Assembly: GCF_017876535.1 (NCBI RefSeq)
Contig: NZ_JAGIOF010000001.1
Span: 930,001-994,000, forward strand
Source: Paeniglutamicibacter kerguelensis
GTDB lineage: Bacteria > Actinomycetota > Actinomycetes > Actinomycetales > Micrococcaceae
Direction: 5' to 3'
Length of the DNA: 64,000 nucleotides
In this document: positions 43,966 through 52,869 of the stretch, one piece after another
Numbering within the stretch: position 1 is the first letter of the stretch
How the letters are laid out: the number at the start of each line of letters is the position of its first letter
Notes under the pieces: generated by a model
Database searches by the model: none
What the model was told of the DNA's origin: nothing
What the model saw: only the letters and a program-made list of their open reading frames with translations
Translations under genes and position numbers: made by a program

Positions 43966-44619
43966 ATGACCGAAGATATCCAGGGTACCGACACCGTACC
44001 GGCAGCCAATGAGACCGAAGCACAGCGCCGCGAGCGCTTCGAACGCGATGCCCTGCAATATGTCGACCAGCTGTATTCGGCCGCCATGCGCATGGCACGG
44101 AACCCCTCCGACGCGGAGGACCTGGTCCAGGAGGCCTACACCAAGGCGTATTCGGCGTTCCACCAGTACAAGCCCGGAACCAACCTGAAGGCCTGGCTGT
44201 ATAGGATCCTGACCAACACGTACATCAACCTGTACCGCAAGCGGCAGCGCGAACCGCTGCGCACCAGCACCGACACCGTCGAGGACTGGCAGATGGCACA
44301 GGCCGCCGAACACACCTCCTCGGGGTTGCGCTCGGCCGAGGTCGAGGCGCTTGACCACCTTCCGGATTCGGACGTGAAAAACGCGTTGCAGGCCATCGCG
44401 GAGGAATTCCGGCTGGCCGTGTACTTCGTCGACGTGGAAGGCTTCCCGTACAAGGAAGCGGCGGAAATCCTCGGTGTGCCGATCGGCACGGTGATGTCAC
44501 GGCTGCACCGCGGACGTAAACAATTGCGAGAATTGCTGGCCGACTACGCCCATGAGCGTGGCGGTGGCCAGCCACCAAAGACCCAAGGGGCGGCCAAGCC
44601 CGGAGCGGAGAAGAAGTAA
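43966..44619 (+). CDS. sigR: ECF sigma factor SigR/SigH, thiol-oxidative stress
   Basis: 217 residues from ATG 43966. Region 2 is [20 protein letters not shown] with [21 protein letters not shown]; region 4 is [29 protein letters not shown]. Very close in pattern to SigH of Mycobacterium. In frame upstream, ATG 43900 follows GGTGGAGG and would give a 22-residue longer form; the shorter start has no ribosome site. The stop overlaps the anti-sigma gene by one base. Confidence 0.93.
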   Translation: MTEDIQGTDTVPAANETEAQRRERFERDALQYVDQLYSAAMRMARNPSDAEDLVQEAYTKAYSAFHQYKPGTNLKAWLYRILTNTYINLYRKRQREPLRTSTDTVEDWQMAQAAEHTSSGLRSAEVEALDHLPDSDVKNALQAIAEEFRLAVYFVDVEGFPYKEAAEILGVPIGTVMSRLHRGRKQLRELLADYAHERGGGQPPKTQGAAKPGAEKK

Positions 44620-44885
44620 TGGGTGACTGCTATTCATTGGGCGATTGCGACGACAAACGCATCGTTCGTCTCTACGAGTACCTCGATGGCGCCTTGTCGC
44701 TGCAGGACCTCTCGGAGGTCAAGGCCCACCTCGAACACTGTGCCGAGTGCGCCGAGGAATACGACCTGGAGTGCATCATCCGTTCGGTGGTGCGCCGCAG
44801 CTGCCAGGAAATCGCGCCGGAGACATTGAAGTCCAAGATCATTTCCCGGATCAGCGAGATCCGCGTGGAAATCGGCCACGGCTAG
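44619..44885 (+). CDS. rsrA: zinc-binding redox-sensing anti-sigma factor RsrA
   Basis: Holds SigR inactive until its thiols are oxidised. 88 residues with the ZAS motif H37-x3-C41-x2-C44 in AHLEHCAECAEEYD, plus C4, C10, C52 and C62. TAATG links it to sigR (one-base overlap), so both are made in fixed ratio. A perfect terminator follows. Confidence 0.93.
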   Translation: MGDCYSLGDCDDKRIVRLYEYLDGALSLQDLSEVKAHLEHCAECAEEYDLECIIRSVVRRSCQEIAPETLKSKIISRISEIRVEIGHG

Positions 44886-44896
44886 ATTCGCGGCAC

Positions 44897-44950
44897 AAAA
44901 AAGTTGGTCCCCCGATTCCGGAACACCGGAGTCGGGGGACCAACTTTTTT
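44897..44950. terminator. strong bidirectional terminator after rsrA
   Basis: AAAAAAGTTGGTCCCCCGA and its complement form a stem of more than 20 bp with one mismatch and loop AACA, ending in TTTTTT on one strand and in the complement of the A-run on the other. Confidence 0.96.
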
Positions 44951-44996
44951 GCTTCACGCCACCCGGCCATGCGGGCGGCGAACGGCGGACGGCGGA

Positions 44997-45071
44997 CTAG
45001 CTGTTGGGACGCTTGCCGTGGTTGGCTCCGCCGCGCTTGCGGTCCTTGCGCTTACGTGAACGCTTGCTCAT
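44997..45071 (-). CDS. 50S ribosomal protein bL37, 24 aa
   Basis: MSKRSRKRKDRKRGGANHGK and the end RPNS form a 24-residue, strongly basic peptide. It matches the actinobacterial ribosomal protein bL37 described in mycobacterial ribosomes, which likewise ends ANHGKRPN and is encoded near sigH/rshA. AAGGGAG lies 7 bases before ATG 45071. Too short for usual gene finders. Confidence 0.85.
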   Translation of the reverse strand: MSKRSRKRKDRKRGGANHGKRPNS

Positions 45072-45199
45072 CTGCTGACTCCCTTGGTGTGATCTGGGCC
45101 ATGTTTGGACTTTTGCCAGTCTTTCACACACCTGCCCGATCGACAAAGTGGGCCGCGACACAGTGCGCGGCGGCGCCCGGAAGTGTCCGGCGGTGGCCG

Positions 45200-45805
45200 T
45201 CAGCCGGCCGCGGGCTCCGGAAGTCCCAGCCAGGAATACCAGCCGCGGTGCAGCACCAGCCACGCCATGAGCCCGTAGCCGGCCTGGCCGGGAAGCCCGC
45301 CGTTGGCGTTCAGGTCGCTGCGCCACTGCGCGTGGTTCTGCAGCGGGGTGAAAGTGTCAACGTAATGGTGGCGCCGGCGCGTGGCCACGTCCCCATAGAC
45401 GTGGGAGAGCTCGGCCAGCCGGTGGTTGCGTTCGGGGTCCAGGCCCGGGGCCGGGCCCACCACGAGTGCCTTGATGCTCATCTGGGATGCCGAGTCAAGG
45501 ATGTTCGCCAGGTTCAAGCGGCTGCGCGCCGTAGAAAGACCCAGGTCAAGGTCCCGGTCTGAGAGCGCGACGACAAGCCGGTTGTCGACGTTCTGTCCGA
45601 AGCGGCGTGATGCCTCGTCGAACCAGCGGGTGCTCAATGCCTCGGAACCCTCGCCGGGTGCGGCGAGGGTGTAGCTCTCGATGCGCACCTCGTTGCTGGT
45701 GGTTCGTGCCAATACGCGCCCGTACCAGCCCAGGGCCCGGGGATCCCCGTGGCCGGCCAGGAGTTCGTCGCCAATGGCGGTGAGTCGGATAGTGCGGTAT
45801 TCCAC
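45200..45805 (-). CDS. SGNH/GDSL-like hydrolase-fold protein, nucleophile not conserved
   Basis: 201 residues. The start TAIGDELLAGHGDPRALGWYGRV occupies the GDSL block I position, but Glu stands where the catalytic Ser would be. VVALSDRDLDLG and ALVVGPAPGLDPERNHRLAEL fit later SGNH blocks; the final Asp-x-x-His is replaced by DLNANGGLPGQAGYG. It may bind rather than cleave. GTG 45805 has AAAGG upstream. Confidence 0.7.
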   Translation of the reverse strand: MEYRTIRLTAIGDELLAGHGDPRALGWYGRVLARTTSNEVRIESYTLAAPGEGSEALSTRWFDEASRRFGQNVDNRLVVALSDRDLDLGLSTARSRLNLANILDSASQMSIKALVVGPAPGLDPERNHRLAELSHVYGDVATRRRHHYVDTFTPLQNHAQWRSDLNANGGLPGQAGYGLMAWLVLHRGWYSWLGLPEPAAG

Positions 45806-45853
45806 GAATGACCTTTCTGGGGCGGGTACGCACCAACACTAGCAGTCGGTTAA

Positions 45854-45897
45854 GTGCCTCAGGGGCGGGACACTGTCGCATCCCGCCCCTGAGGCAC
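45854..45897. terminator. bidirectional terminator between kgd and the GDSL-like gene
   Basis: GTGCCTCAGGGGCGGGA pairs perfectly with TCCCGCCCCTGAGGCAC around CACTGTCGCA. It lies between the 3-prime end of kgd and the 5-prime side of the GDSL-like gene. Confidence 0.85.
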
Positions 45898-45933
45898 TGT
45901 CAATTCACCGTTTCACCGGTGCCTTTCCGCGTT

Positions 45934-48900
45934 CTAGCGCGCGAAGGCCTTGGTGATCAGCTGGGCCTGCTCCACTTCGTGGCGCTTGTGCGTGCCGGTC
46001 GAGGTGGCGGCGGAGGCCTTGCGGGATGCCAAGCGGATGTGCTTGTTCAACTCGCCCGGCAGGTTCAGTCCGACGAACGGCCACGGGCCCTGGTTTGCAG
46101 GTTCGTCCTGTGCCCAGACGACCTCGGCGTTCGGGTACTTGGCCAGCTCGGCGGCGATTGCCTCGGCGGGCAGCGGGTAAAGCTGCTCGACGCGGATGAT
46201 CGCCGTCTTGGTGTCCTCGGCCTTGGTGCGGGCCGCGGCCAGGTCGTAGTACAGGCGGCCGGAAACCAGCAGCACGCGATCGACGTCGGCCGGGTTCAGG
46301 TTGGCCGTGTCGGCGATGACCTCCTGGAAGGTGCCGGTGGTGAAGTCCTCGACCGAGGAGGCCGCGGCTTTCAGGCGCAACAGCTGCTTCGGGGTGAAGA
46401 TGACCAACGGCTTGCGGGGACGGGCGTAGGCCTGGCGACGCAACAGGTGGAAGTGGTTGGCGCCGGTGGAAGGCTGGGCCACCACCATGTTCCGCTCGGC
46501 ACACATCTGCAGGAAGCGTTCGATGCGGGCGGAGGAGTGGTCCGGGCCCTGTCCCTCGTAGCCGTGCGGAAGCATCATGACCAGCGAGGAGCGCTGGCCC
46601 CACTTCTGCTCGGCGGAGGAGATGAACTCGTCGATCACGGTCTGTGCGCCGTTGACGAAGTCGCCGAACTGCGCCTCCCAGAGCACCAGGGCGTCCGGGC
46701 GTTCCACCGAGTAGCCGTACTCGAAGCCGAGGGCGGCGTATTCGCTGAGCAACGAATCGTAGATCGACAGCGGTGCCTGGTCCTCGGAGAGGTTCAGCAG
46801 CGGGTACCACTCGTCGCCGTTGAGGCGGTCGTGGAAGACCGCGTGGCGCTGCACGAAGGTGCCGCGTCGCGAGTCCTGGCCCACCAGGCGAACCGGCACG
46901 CCCTCCATGGACAGCGAACCGAAGGCGGCGATTTCCGCCATGCCCCAGTCGATGCCACCCTCGCGGCTCATCTTTTCGCGGCGTTCCAGCAGCACCTTGA
47001 GCTTCGGGTGGACCGTGAAGGACTCCGGGATCGCCACGTGCGCGGCGCCGATGTGGGCCAGCGTGTCGGCGCTGATCTTGGTCGGGTTCTCCTTGGCCGG
47101 TGCGGCCTCGTCGTCGCGCTGGGCTGCGGGCAGTTCCAGGTCGTTGACGGCGGAGGTGCCGGCGGTGATCACCGGGATCGGGGAGGTCTGTGCCGCGTGG
47201 GTCTCGGCGAAGACGCGTTCCAGGCGTTCCTGGTAGTCGCGCAGCGCCTGGTCAGCCTCGTCCTGCGTGATGTCGCCGCGGCCGACGAGGGCCTCGGTGT
47301 ACAGCTTGCGGGTCGAGCGCTTGGCCTCGATCAGGTTGTACATCATCGGCTGGGTCATCGACGGGTCGTCGCCCTCGTTGTGGCCGCGTCGGCGGTAGCA
47401 CACCAGGTCGATGACGACGTCCTTGTTGAAGCGCTGGCGGTACTTGAAGGCCAGCTGCGCGATGCGCACCACGGATTCCGGGTCATCGCCGTTGACGTGG
47501 AAGACCGGTGCCTGGACCTGCTTGGCGACGTCGGTGGCGTACACCGAGGAGCGCGAGGAGGTCGGGGCGGTGGTGAAGCCGACCTGGTTGTTCACGATCA
47601 CGTGGATCGTGCCGCCGGTCTTGTAGCCGGGCAGCTGCGAGAACGCGAGGGTCTCGGAGACGACGCCCTGGCCCGCGAAGGCCGCGTCGCCGTGCACCAG
47701 GATCGGAAGCACGTTGAAGTCCTTGGACTCCGACTTGTCCTGCTTGGCGCGCACGATGCCCTCGAGCACCGGGTCGACGGCCTCGAGGTGCGAGGGGTTG
47801 GCGGCCAGATAGACGCGGGTCTGGTTGCCCGAGTCCGAGGTGTAGGAACCCTCGGTGCCCAGGTGGTACTTCACGTCGCCGGAGCCCTGGACGGAGCCCG
47901 GGGTCGCGGTGCCCTCGAATTCACGGAAGACCTGTGCGTAGGTCTTGCCGGCGATGTTGGTCAGCACGTTCAGGCGGCCGCGGTGGGCCATGCCGATGCC
48001 GACCTCGTCGATGCCCTCGTCGGCCGCATCGGAGATGATGCCGTCAAGCAGCGGAATCAGGGATTCGCCGCCCTCGAGGGAGAAGCGCTTCTGGCCGACG
48101 AACTTGGTCTGCAGGAAGGTCTCGAACGCCTCGGCGGCGTTCAGCTTGCCCAGGATGCGGAACTGTTCCTCGCGGGTCGGCTTGGAGTACTTGTGCTCCA
48201 GTTCGTCTTGGAACCACTTGCGTTCCACCGGATCCTGGATGTGCATGTACTCGATGCCGGTGGTGCGGCAGTAGGCATCGCGCAGCACGCCGAGGATGTC
48301 GCGCAGCATCAGGCGGTCCTTGCCGCCGAAGCCGCCGGTGACCCATTCGCGGTCCAGGTCCCACAGCGTCAGGCCGTAGGTCTGGATGTCCAGGTCCGGG
48401 TGGCGGCGCTGGACGTATTCCAGCGGGTTGGTGTCGGCCATCAGGTGGCCGCGCACGCGGTAGGAGTGGATCAGCTGCTGGATGCGGGCGATCTTGTTGA
48501 TCTGCAGGTCGATGTCGACCTGGTTGTCGACGGCCCAGCGAACCGGCTCGTAGGGGATGCGCAGCGCTTCGAAGATCTCGTCGTAGAAGCCCTGCTCGCC
48601 CAGCAGCAGGGATTCGATCAGGCGCAGGAATTCGCCCGAGCCTGCACCCTGGATGACGCGGTGGTCATAGGTGGAGGTCAGCGTGATGACCTTGCCGACG
48701 CCCTGGAGCGCAACGGTCTTTTCGGCCGCACCGCGGAAGGCTGCCGGGTACTCGAGGGCGCCGACGCCGACGATGGTGGCCTGGCCCTTGGAGAGGCGGG
48801 GAACCGAGTGCACGGTGCCGATGCCGCCGGGGTTGGTCAGCGAGACGGTGGTGCCCGCGTAGTCGTCCGCGGTGAGCTTGTTGGCGCGGGCGCGCTTGAT

Positions 48901-49722
48901 CAGGCCCTCGTAGGTGTCCCAGAACTCGTTGAAGCTCAGGGTCTCGGCGGCCTTGATGTTCGGCACGGCGAGCATGCGCGAGCCGTCGGGCTTGGGCATG
49001 TCGATGGCGATGCCGAAGTTCACGTGGCCCGGCTGGACGGCGACGGGCTTGCCGTCGATCTCGGCGAACGTGACGTTCTGCGAGGGGAAGAGCTTCAGGG
49101 CCCGCACCACGGCGAAGCCGATGATGTGGGTGAAGGAGATCTTGCCGCCGCGGGCGCGCTTGAGGTGGTTGTTGATGACCACGCGGTTGTCGATCAGCAG
49201 CTTGGCCGGCACGGCGCGCACGGTCGTTGCCGTCGGAACCGTCAGGCTCTGCTCCATGTTGGTGACGATCGCCTTGGCCGGGCCGCGCAACGGGGTGCGC
49301 TTTTCCTCGGCGGTGGCTTCCGGGGCGGCCGACTTGGGCAGCTGGGCCGGGATCGGCTGTGCCTTGGTGATCGGGGCGGGATCCGCCGGCACGCGCGGCG
49401 CGGCCGCAGCTGCGCCAGTGGCGGTTGAGGATTCCGCGGAAGAACGGGCAGTCGACCCGGTGACATCCACGATGCGTGCCTGGGTGGCCGCGCGTGGTAC
49501 TCCCGCCGGTGCACTGGTAGCAGGCGCTGGCACGGCGGCCGGGGCCGCGGGGGCCGGGGCGTCGGAGGCGCTTGCCTGATCCGAATTGAGGGACGCAAAG
49601 ATGTCCCACCATTTCTTGTCTACCGAGTTCTTGTCCTTGAGGAACTGCTGATACAGCTCATCGACTAGCCATTCGTTCCCGCCGAACTCTTCGGTGAGTC
49701 GGTGGTGCGATTGATCTGGCAC
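45934..49722 (-). CDS. kgd: multifunctional 2-oxoglutarate metabolism enzyme (fused E2-E1, Kgd/OdhA)
   Basis: The TCA-cycle E1 of 2-oxoglutarate dehydrogenase fused to an E2-type acyltransferase domain, as in Mycobacterium Kgd and Corynebacterium OdhA. 1262 aa: an N-terminal helix (LVDELYQQFLKDKNSVDKKW), an Ala/Pro linker about 45-130, an acyltransferase domain ending STYDHRVIQGAGSGEFL, then the thiamine-dependent E1 with GMAHRGRLNVL, GDAAFAGQGVV, YRRRGHNEGDDPS and LMLPHGYEGQGPDHSSAR. GTG 49722 is preferred (VPDQSHHRLTEEFGGNEW); the frame continues to 49773 without reason. Confidence 0.95.
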   Translation of the reverse strand: MPDQSHHRLTEEFGGNEWLVDELYQQFLKDKNSVDKKWWDIFASLNSDQASASDAPAPAAPAAVPAPATSAPAGVPRAATQARIVDVTGSTARSSAESSTATGAAAAAPRVPADPAPITKAQPIPAQLPKSAAPEATAEEKRTPLRGPAKAIVTNMEQSLTVPTATTVRAVPAKLLIDNRVVINNHLKRARGGKISFTHIIGFAVVRALKLFPSQNVTFAEIDGKPVAVQPGHVNFGIAIDMPKPDGSRMLAVPNIKAAETLSFNEFWDTYEGLIKRARANKLTADDYAGTTVSLTNPGGIGTVHSVPRLSKGQATIVGVGALEYPAAFRGAAEKTVALQGVGKVITLTSTYDHRVIQGAGSGEFLRLIESLLLGEQGFYDEIFEALRIPYEPVRWAVDNQVDIDLQINKIARIQQLIHSYRVRGHLMADTNPLEYVQRRHPDLDIQTYGLTLWDLDREWVTGGFGGKDRLMLRDILGVLRDAYCRTTGIEYMHIQDPVERKWFQDELEHKYSKPTREEQFRILGKLNAAEAFETFLQTKFVGQKRFSLEGGESLIPLLDGIISDAADEGIDEVGIGMAHRGRLNVLTNIAGKTYAQVFREFEGTATPGSVQGSGDVKYHLGTEGSYTSDSGNQTRVYLAANPSHLEAVDPVLEGIVRAKQDKSESKDFNVLPILVHGDAAFAGQGVVSETLAFSQLPGYKTGGTIHVIVNNQVGFTTAPTSSRSSVYATDVAKQVQAPVFHVNGDDPESVVRIAQLAFKYRQRFNKDVVIDLVCYRRRGHNEGDDPSMTQPMMYNLIEAKRSTRKLYTEALVGRGDITQDEADQALRDYQERLERVFAETHAAQTSPIPVITAGTSAVNDLELPAAQRDDEAAPAKENPTKISADTLAHIGAAHVAIPESFTVHPKLKVLLERREKMSREGGIDWGMAEIAAFGSLSMEGVPVRLVGQDSRRGTFVQRHAVFHDRLNGDEWYPLLNLSEDQAPLSIYDSLLSEYAALGFEYGYSVERPDALVLWEAQFGDFVNGAQTVIDEFISSAEQKWGQRSSLVMMLPHGYEGQGPDHSSARIERFLQMCAERNMVVAQPSTGANHFHLLRRQAYARPRKPLVIFTPKQLLRLKAAASSVEDFTTGTFQEVIADTANLNPADVDRVLLVSGRLYYDLAAARTKAEDTKTAIIRVEQLYPLPAEAIAAELAKYPNAEVVWAQDEPANQGPWPFVGLNLPGELNKHIRLASRKASAATSTGTHKRHEVEQAQLITKAFAR

Positions 49723-50385
49723 GGTATTACGCCTCTTCCCTGATTTCCGTTTGTCCAAGCGCCACCGCAACACTGACTATCACGGGGGCATAGTTCTAGA
49801 CCTGCTAAGTAGTCTAGTGACTATTGACCCGCAGATGGGAATCATTGAGTTGGGCATCACACGCCCGTTGCGCCAAGCGGTCTGATCCAGCGCCGAGGCG
49901 ACCCGGACGCGATCGGGCCCGGGCAACTGCCGCCCGGTGCCGGTAAGGCATCGAGGCCCGGATTTACTCCTCATCAACATCGAGGTGCCGTGCGGGGCAT
50001 GTTCGGGCCGAAGGCACCCTGCGCGTTGAACCTTCCGCGCCGGGCGGCGGGCGGGAGCCTCGGCTCCGGCGTGTCGCGGGCCCGGCAACCATCCGTTGGT
50101 GCCGCGGCGCAGGGCCCGCGTGCGGGCCGGATGGTCCGGGACGGTTTCCGCGGCGATTCGAGCGAATGCAGGTCGGGGTTCGGTTAGACTGATTCCATAA
50201 TGGACAGCCACTCTCTGTGCCGGCCAGTCGTGAATACACGCGGTGCCGGCCATATACGTCATTGCTTGCCCAGTTCTGCCTCGCCATCGGAGCCTTCTAG
50301 TCCGGCGCAGACAAAGCATAAGAACTACTGCACGCCATCCACGATGCGCCTGTGCACTCCCGCCGCCGGGGCGGTGAAACACTAA
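49723..50385. promoter_or_regulatory. 663-base divergent intergenic region
   Basis: It separates kgd from the first CNNM gene and must hold both promoters. Short open frames exist (for example 49990-50187) but lack ribosome sites and protein-like patterns. I see no RNA motif or long repeat. Confidence 0.4.
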
Positions 50386-51738
50386 ATGGAATGGCTACTC
50401 CTGGTCGTCGGCCTCCTGCTGATTCTCGGCACGGGCTTCTTCGTCGCGGTCGAGTTTTCCCTTGTGGCACTGGATCCCGCCACGGTCGAAAAGGCCGTGA
50501 GGGGCGGTGACAAAAAAGCCGAAGCACTGCTTCGCTGCCTCAAGTCGCTCTCCACACAGCTCTCCTCCTGCCAGCTCGGCATCACCCTGACCACCCTGTT
50601 GACTGGCTACGTGATGGAACCCTCGGTCGGCAAGCTGCTCCAGGAACCCCTGCATGCCCTGGGCCTGGGGGATTCGGCGGTCCCGGTCAGCCTGGTCACC
50701 GCCATGGTGCTTGCCACGCTGCTCTCCATGGTCATCGGCGAACTGGTGCCCAAGAACCTTGCGATCGCCAAGGCCTTTGACATCGGCCGCGCCGTGGCGC
50801 GCCCCCAACTGATCTTCACCGCGATCTTCAAGCCCGGCATCGTGCTGCTCAACGGGTTCTCCAACAAGGTGCTGAACCTCTTTGGCCTGGAAGCCAAGGA
50901 GGAAATCTCCGGTGCCCGTTCCCCGGCGGAGCTGGCCTCGCTGGTCCGCCGCTCCGCGGAACTGGGGACCCTCGACAAGGATGCCGCACTGTTCGTGGAC
51001 CGCACGCTGCGCTTCTCCGAGCGTTCGGCGGCCGACGTGATGACCCCGCGCACCAAGATGCGCACCATCGAACACGATGCCCATGTGCAGGACCTGATCA
51101 CCCTGGCCAAGGAAACCGGCTACTCGCGCTTCCCCGTCACAGACGGGTCCAGCGACGAAATCAAGGGCGTCTGCCACGTGAAGACCATCATCGCCATCCC
51201 GCGCGACAAGCGCGGGGGCAAGGAAGTCGGCGAGAACAAGACCCCTGTGATCTTTGTGCCCGAGACCGTGCACCTTGACCACCTGCTGGTGCAATTGCGC
51301 ACGGCCAACCTGCAGATGGCCATCGTGCTTGACGAGTACGGCGGAACCGCCGGAATGGTCACACTGGAGGACCTGATCGAGGAAATCGTCGGCGAGGTCG
51401 CGGATGAACACGACACCGCATTGCCGGAGGTTCGCCAGCTCGAGGACGGAAGCTGGATAATCCCGGGCATGTTCCGCCCCGACCAGGTCAATGAGTTGAT
51501 CGGCGAGGTGGAGATCCCCGAGGATGCCGCCTACGAAACCGTGGGTGGATTTGTGATGGCCGAGCTCGGCAGGATCCCGGCTGTGGGCGACGAGGTCGCC
51601 ACGGAAGGCGGCGTCTTTGTTGTCACGGCGCTGGACAGGCGCCGTGTCGCGGAGCTGCACTTCACTCCGCGTGCGGCCCCCGATGCCGACGAGGCCCTGG
51701 CCATCAGCCCCGACGAGGATTCGGAGGCCGGCGCATGA
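50386..51738 (+). CDS. hemolysin C/CNNM-family membrane protein (DUF21-CBS-CorC), first copy
   Basis: 450 residues: DUF21 membrane domain about 1-200 (LSSCQLGITLTTLLTGYVMEP, VIGELVPKNLAIAK), a CBS pair about 210-335 (DVMTPRTKMRTIEHDA, IVLDEYGGTAGMVTLEDLIEEIVGEV), then a CorC/HlyC domain about 350-430. This family acts in Mg/Co ion homeostasis, likely in efflux. The second gene overlaps its stop (ATGA). Confidence 0.92.
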   Translation: MEWLLLVVGLLLILGTGFFVAVEFSLVALDPATVEKAVRGGDKKAEALLRCLKSLSTQLSSCQLGITLTTLLTGYVMEPSVGKLLQEPLHALGLGDSAVPVSLVTAMVLATLLSMVIGELVPKNLAIAKAFDIGRAVARPQLIFTAIFKPGIVLLNGFSNKVLNLFGLEAKEEISGARSPAELASLVRRSAELGTLDKDAALFVDRTLRFSERSAADVMTPRTKMRTIEHDAHVQDLITLAKETGYSRFPVTDGSSDEIKGVCHVKTIIAIPRDKRGGKEVGENKTPVIFVPETVHLDHLLVQLRTANLQMAIVLDEYGGTAGMVTLEDLIEEIVGEVADEHDTALPEVRQLEDGSWIIPGMFRPDQVNELIGEVEIPEDAAYETVGGFVMAELGRIPAVGDEVATEGGVFVVTALDRRRVAELHFTPRAAPDADEALAISPDEDSEAGA

Positions 51739-52802
51739 GCGACTGGGCGGGAATCTTCTGGCTTGTCATCCTGTTGCTGGGCAACGCGTTCTTTGTGGCG
51801 GCGGAATTCGCCGTCATGTCGGCGCGCCGTTCCCAGATCGAACCATTGGCCGATGCCGGCAACAGGCGCGCCATCCGTGCGCTGCGCGCCATGGAATCGG
51901 TGTCCCTCATGTTGGCCGTCTGCCAGCTGGGCATCACCGTCTGTTCGCTGTTGATCCTCAACGTGGCGGAGCCGGCCATCCACCACCTCTTTGTGGTGCC
52001 CCTTGAGTTCGTGGGCATCCCCGAGGCGCTGGCCGGAACCATCGCGTTCATCTTTGCGCTGCTGATCGTCACGTTCCTGCACGTGACCTTCGGCGAAATG
52101 GTCCCGAAGAACATCTCGGTGTCCATGGCGGACAAGGCCGTGCTGCTCCTGGCCGGCCCGCTGCTGCTCTTGGCCAAGTTGGTGCATCCGATCGTGGTCT
52201 CGCTGAACTGGCTTGCCAACGTGTTCCTGCGCCTGATGAAGGTCGAGCCCAAGAACGAGGTGAACTCCGCGTTCACCGCCGAGGAAGTGCAGTCGATCAT
52301 TGCCAGCTCCGCGAAGTCCGGGGCCATGGAGAAGGAAGATGCGCTGATGCTGTCCAAGGCGCTGGAGTTCTCCAACCTCACGGCCGAGGGCACCATGGTC
52401 AAGCGCGACAGGGTGGTGAGCCTGGGGCTCGGGGCGACCGTGGAGCAGTTTGAGCGCACCGTGGGCCGCACCGGGTTCTCCCGCATCGTGATCAGCGACG
52501 GCAACGACTTCATCGGCTACTGGCACTTGAAGGACGTCATGTCCCTGCCTGATTCGCAGTACCGCGAGCCGGTGTCCAACGTCGAGCTGCGCACCATGGG
52601 CGTGGTGGCCCCCGGCGCGGAGATCGAGGATGCCATGGAACAGATGCGCGCCGCCGGCGAGCATCTGGCCCGCGTGGTGGATCCGTCCGGCAACACGCTC
52701 GGGGTCCTGTTCCTTGAGGATGTGCTGGAGCAGTTGGTCGGCGAGATCGACGACCAGAACCAGAAGCGCGGCATCCGGCGCGAGAACCGGAGCGCCCAAT
52801 AA
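51735..52802 (+). CDS. hemolysin C/CNNM-family membrane protein, second copy, without CorC domain
   Basis: 355 residues: DUF21 (FWLVILLLGNAFFVAAEFAVM, VTFGEMVPKNISVS) and a CBS pair (TMVKRDRVVSLGLG, VLFLEDVLEQLVGEIDDQNQ). It lacks the C-terminal CorC/HlyC domain of the upstream paralogue. Overlapping ATGA at 51735 makes the two genes one operon, and they probably form hetero-assemblies. That last point is inference. Confidence 0.92.
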   Translation: MSDWAGIFWLVILLLGNAFFVAAEFAVMSARRSQIEPLADAGNRRAIRALRAMESVSLMLAVCQLGITVCSLLILNVAEPAIHHLFVVPLEFVGIPEALAGTIAFIFALLIVTFLHVTFGEMVPKNISVSMADKAVLLLAGPLLLLAKLVHPIVVSLNWLANVFLRLMKVEPKNEVNSAFTAEEVQSIIASSAKSGAMEKEDALMLSKALEFSNLTAEGTMVKRDRVVSLGLGATVEQFERTVGRTGFSRIVISDGNDFIGYWHLKDVMSLPDSQYREPVSNVELRTMGVVAPGAEIEDAMEQMRAAGEHLARVVDPSGNTLGVLFLEDVLEQLVGEIDDQNQKRGIRRENRSAQ

Positions 52803-52819
52803 TGCGAATGACTCGCATT
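52801..52819 (+). promoter_or_regulatory. palindromic operator before znuA, probable Zur box
   Basis: AATGCGA-ATGAC-TCGCATT, a 19-base palindrome 50 bases before the znuA start and overlapping the stop of the gene before it. Its AATG...CATT form fits Fur/Zur-type boxes. With zur at the other end of the operon, control by Zur is the simplest reading. Confidence 0.65.
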
Positions 52820-52869
52820 TGAGATAGTCTGGTGTTCCAGCTTCCTTCGAAAGGGCCCGCGAACACCGC

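Noticed and set aside
45808..49428. 1206-codon open frame on the plus strand
   Set aside because: Antisense to kgd; composition dominated by Val, Gly, Leu, Asp and Arg, typical of reversed high-GC codons.
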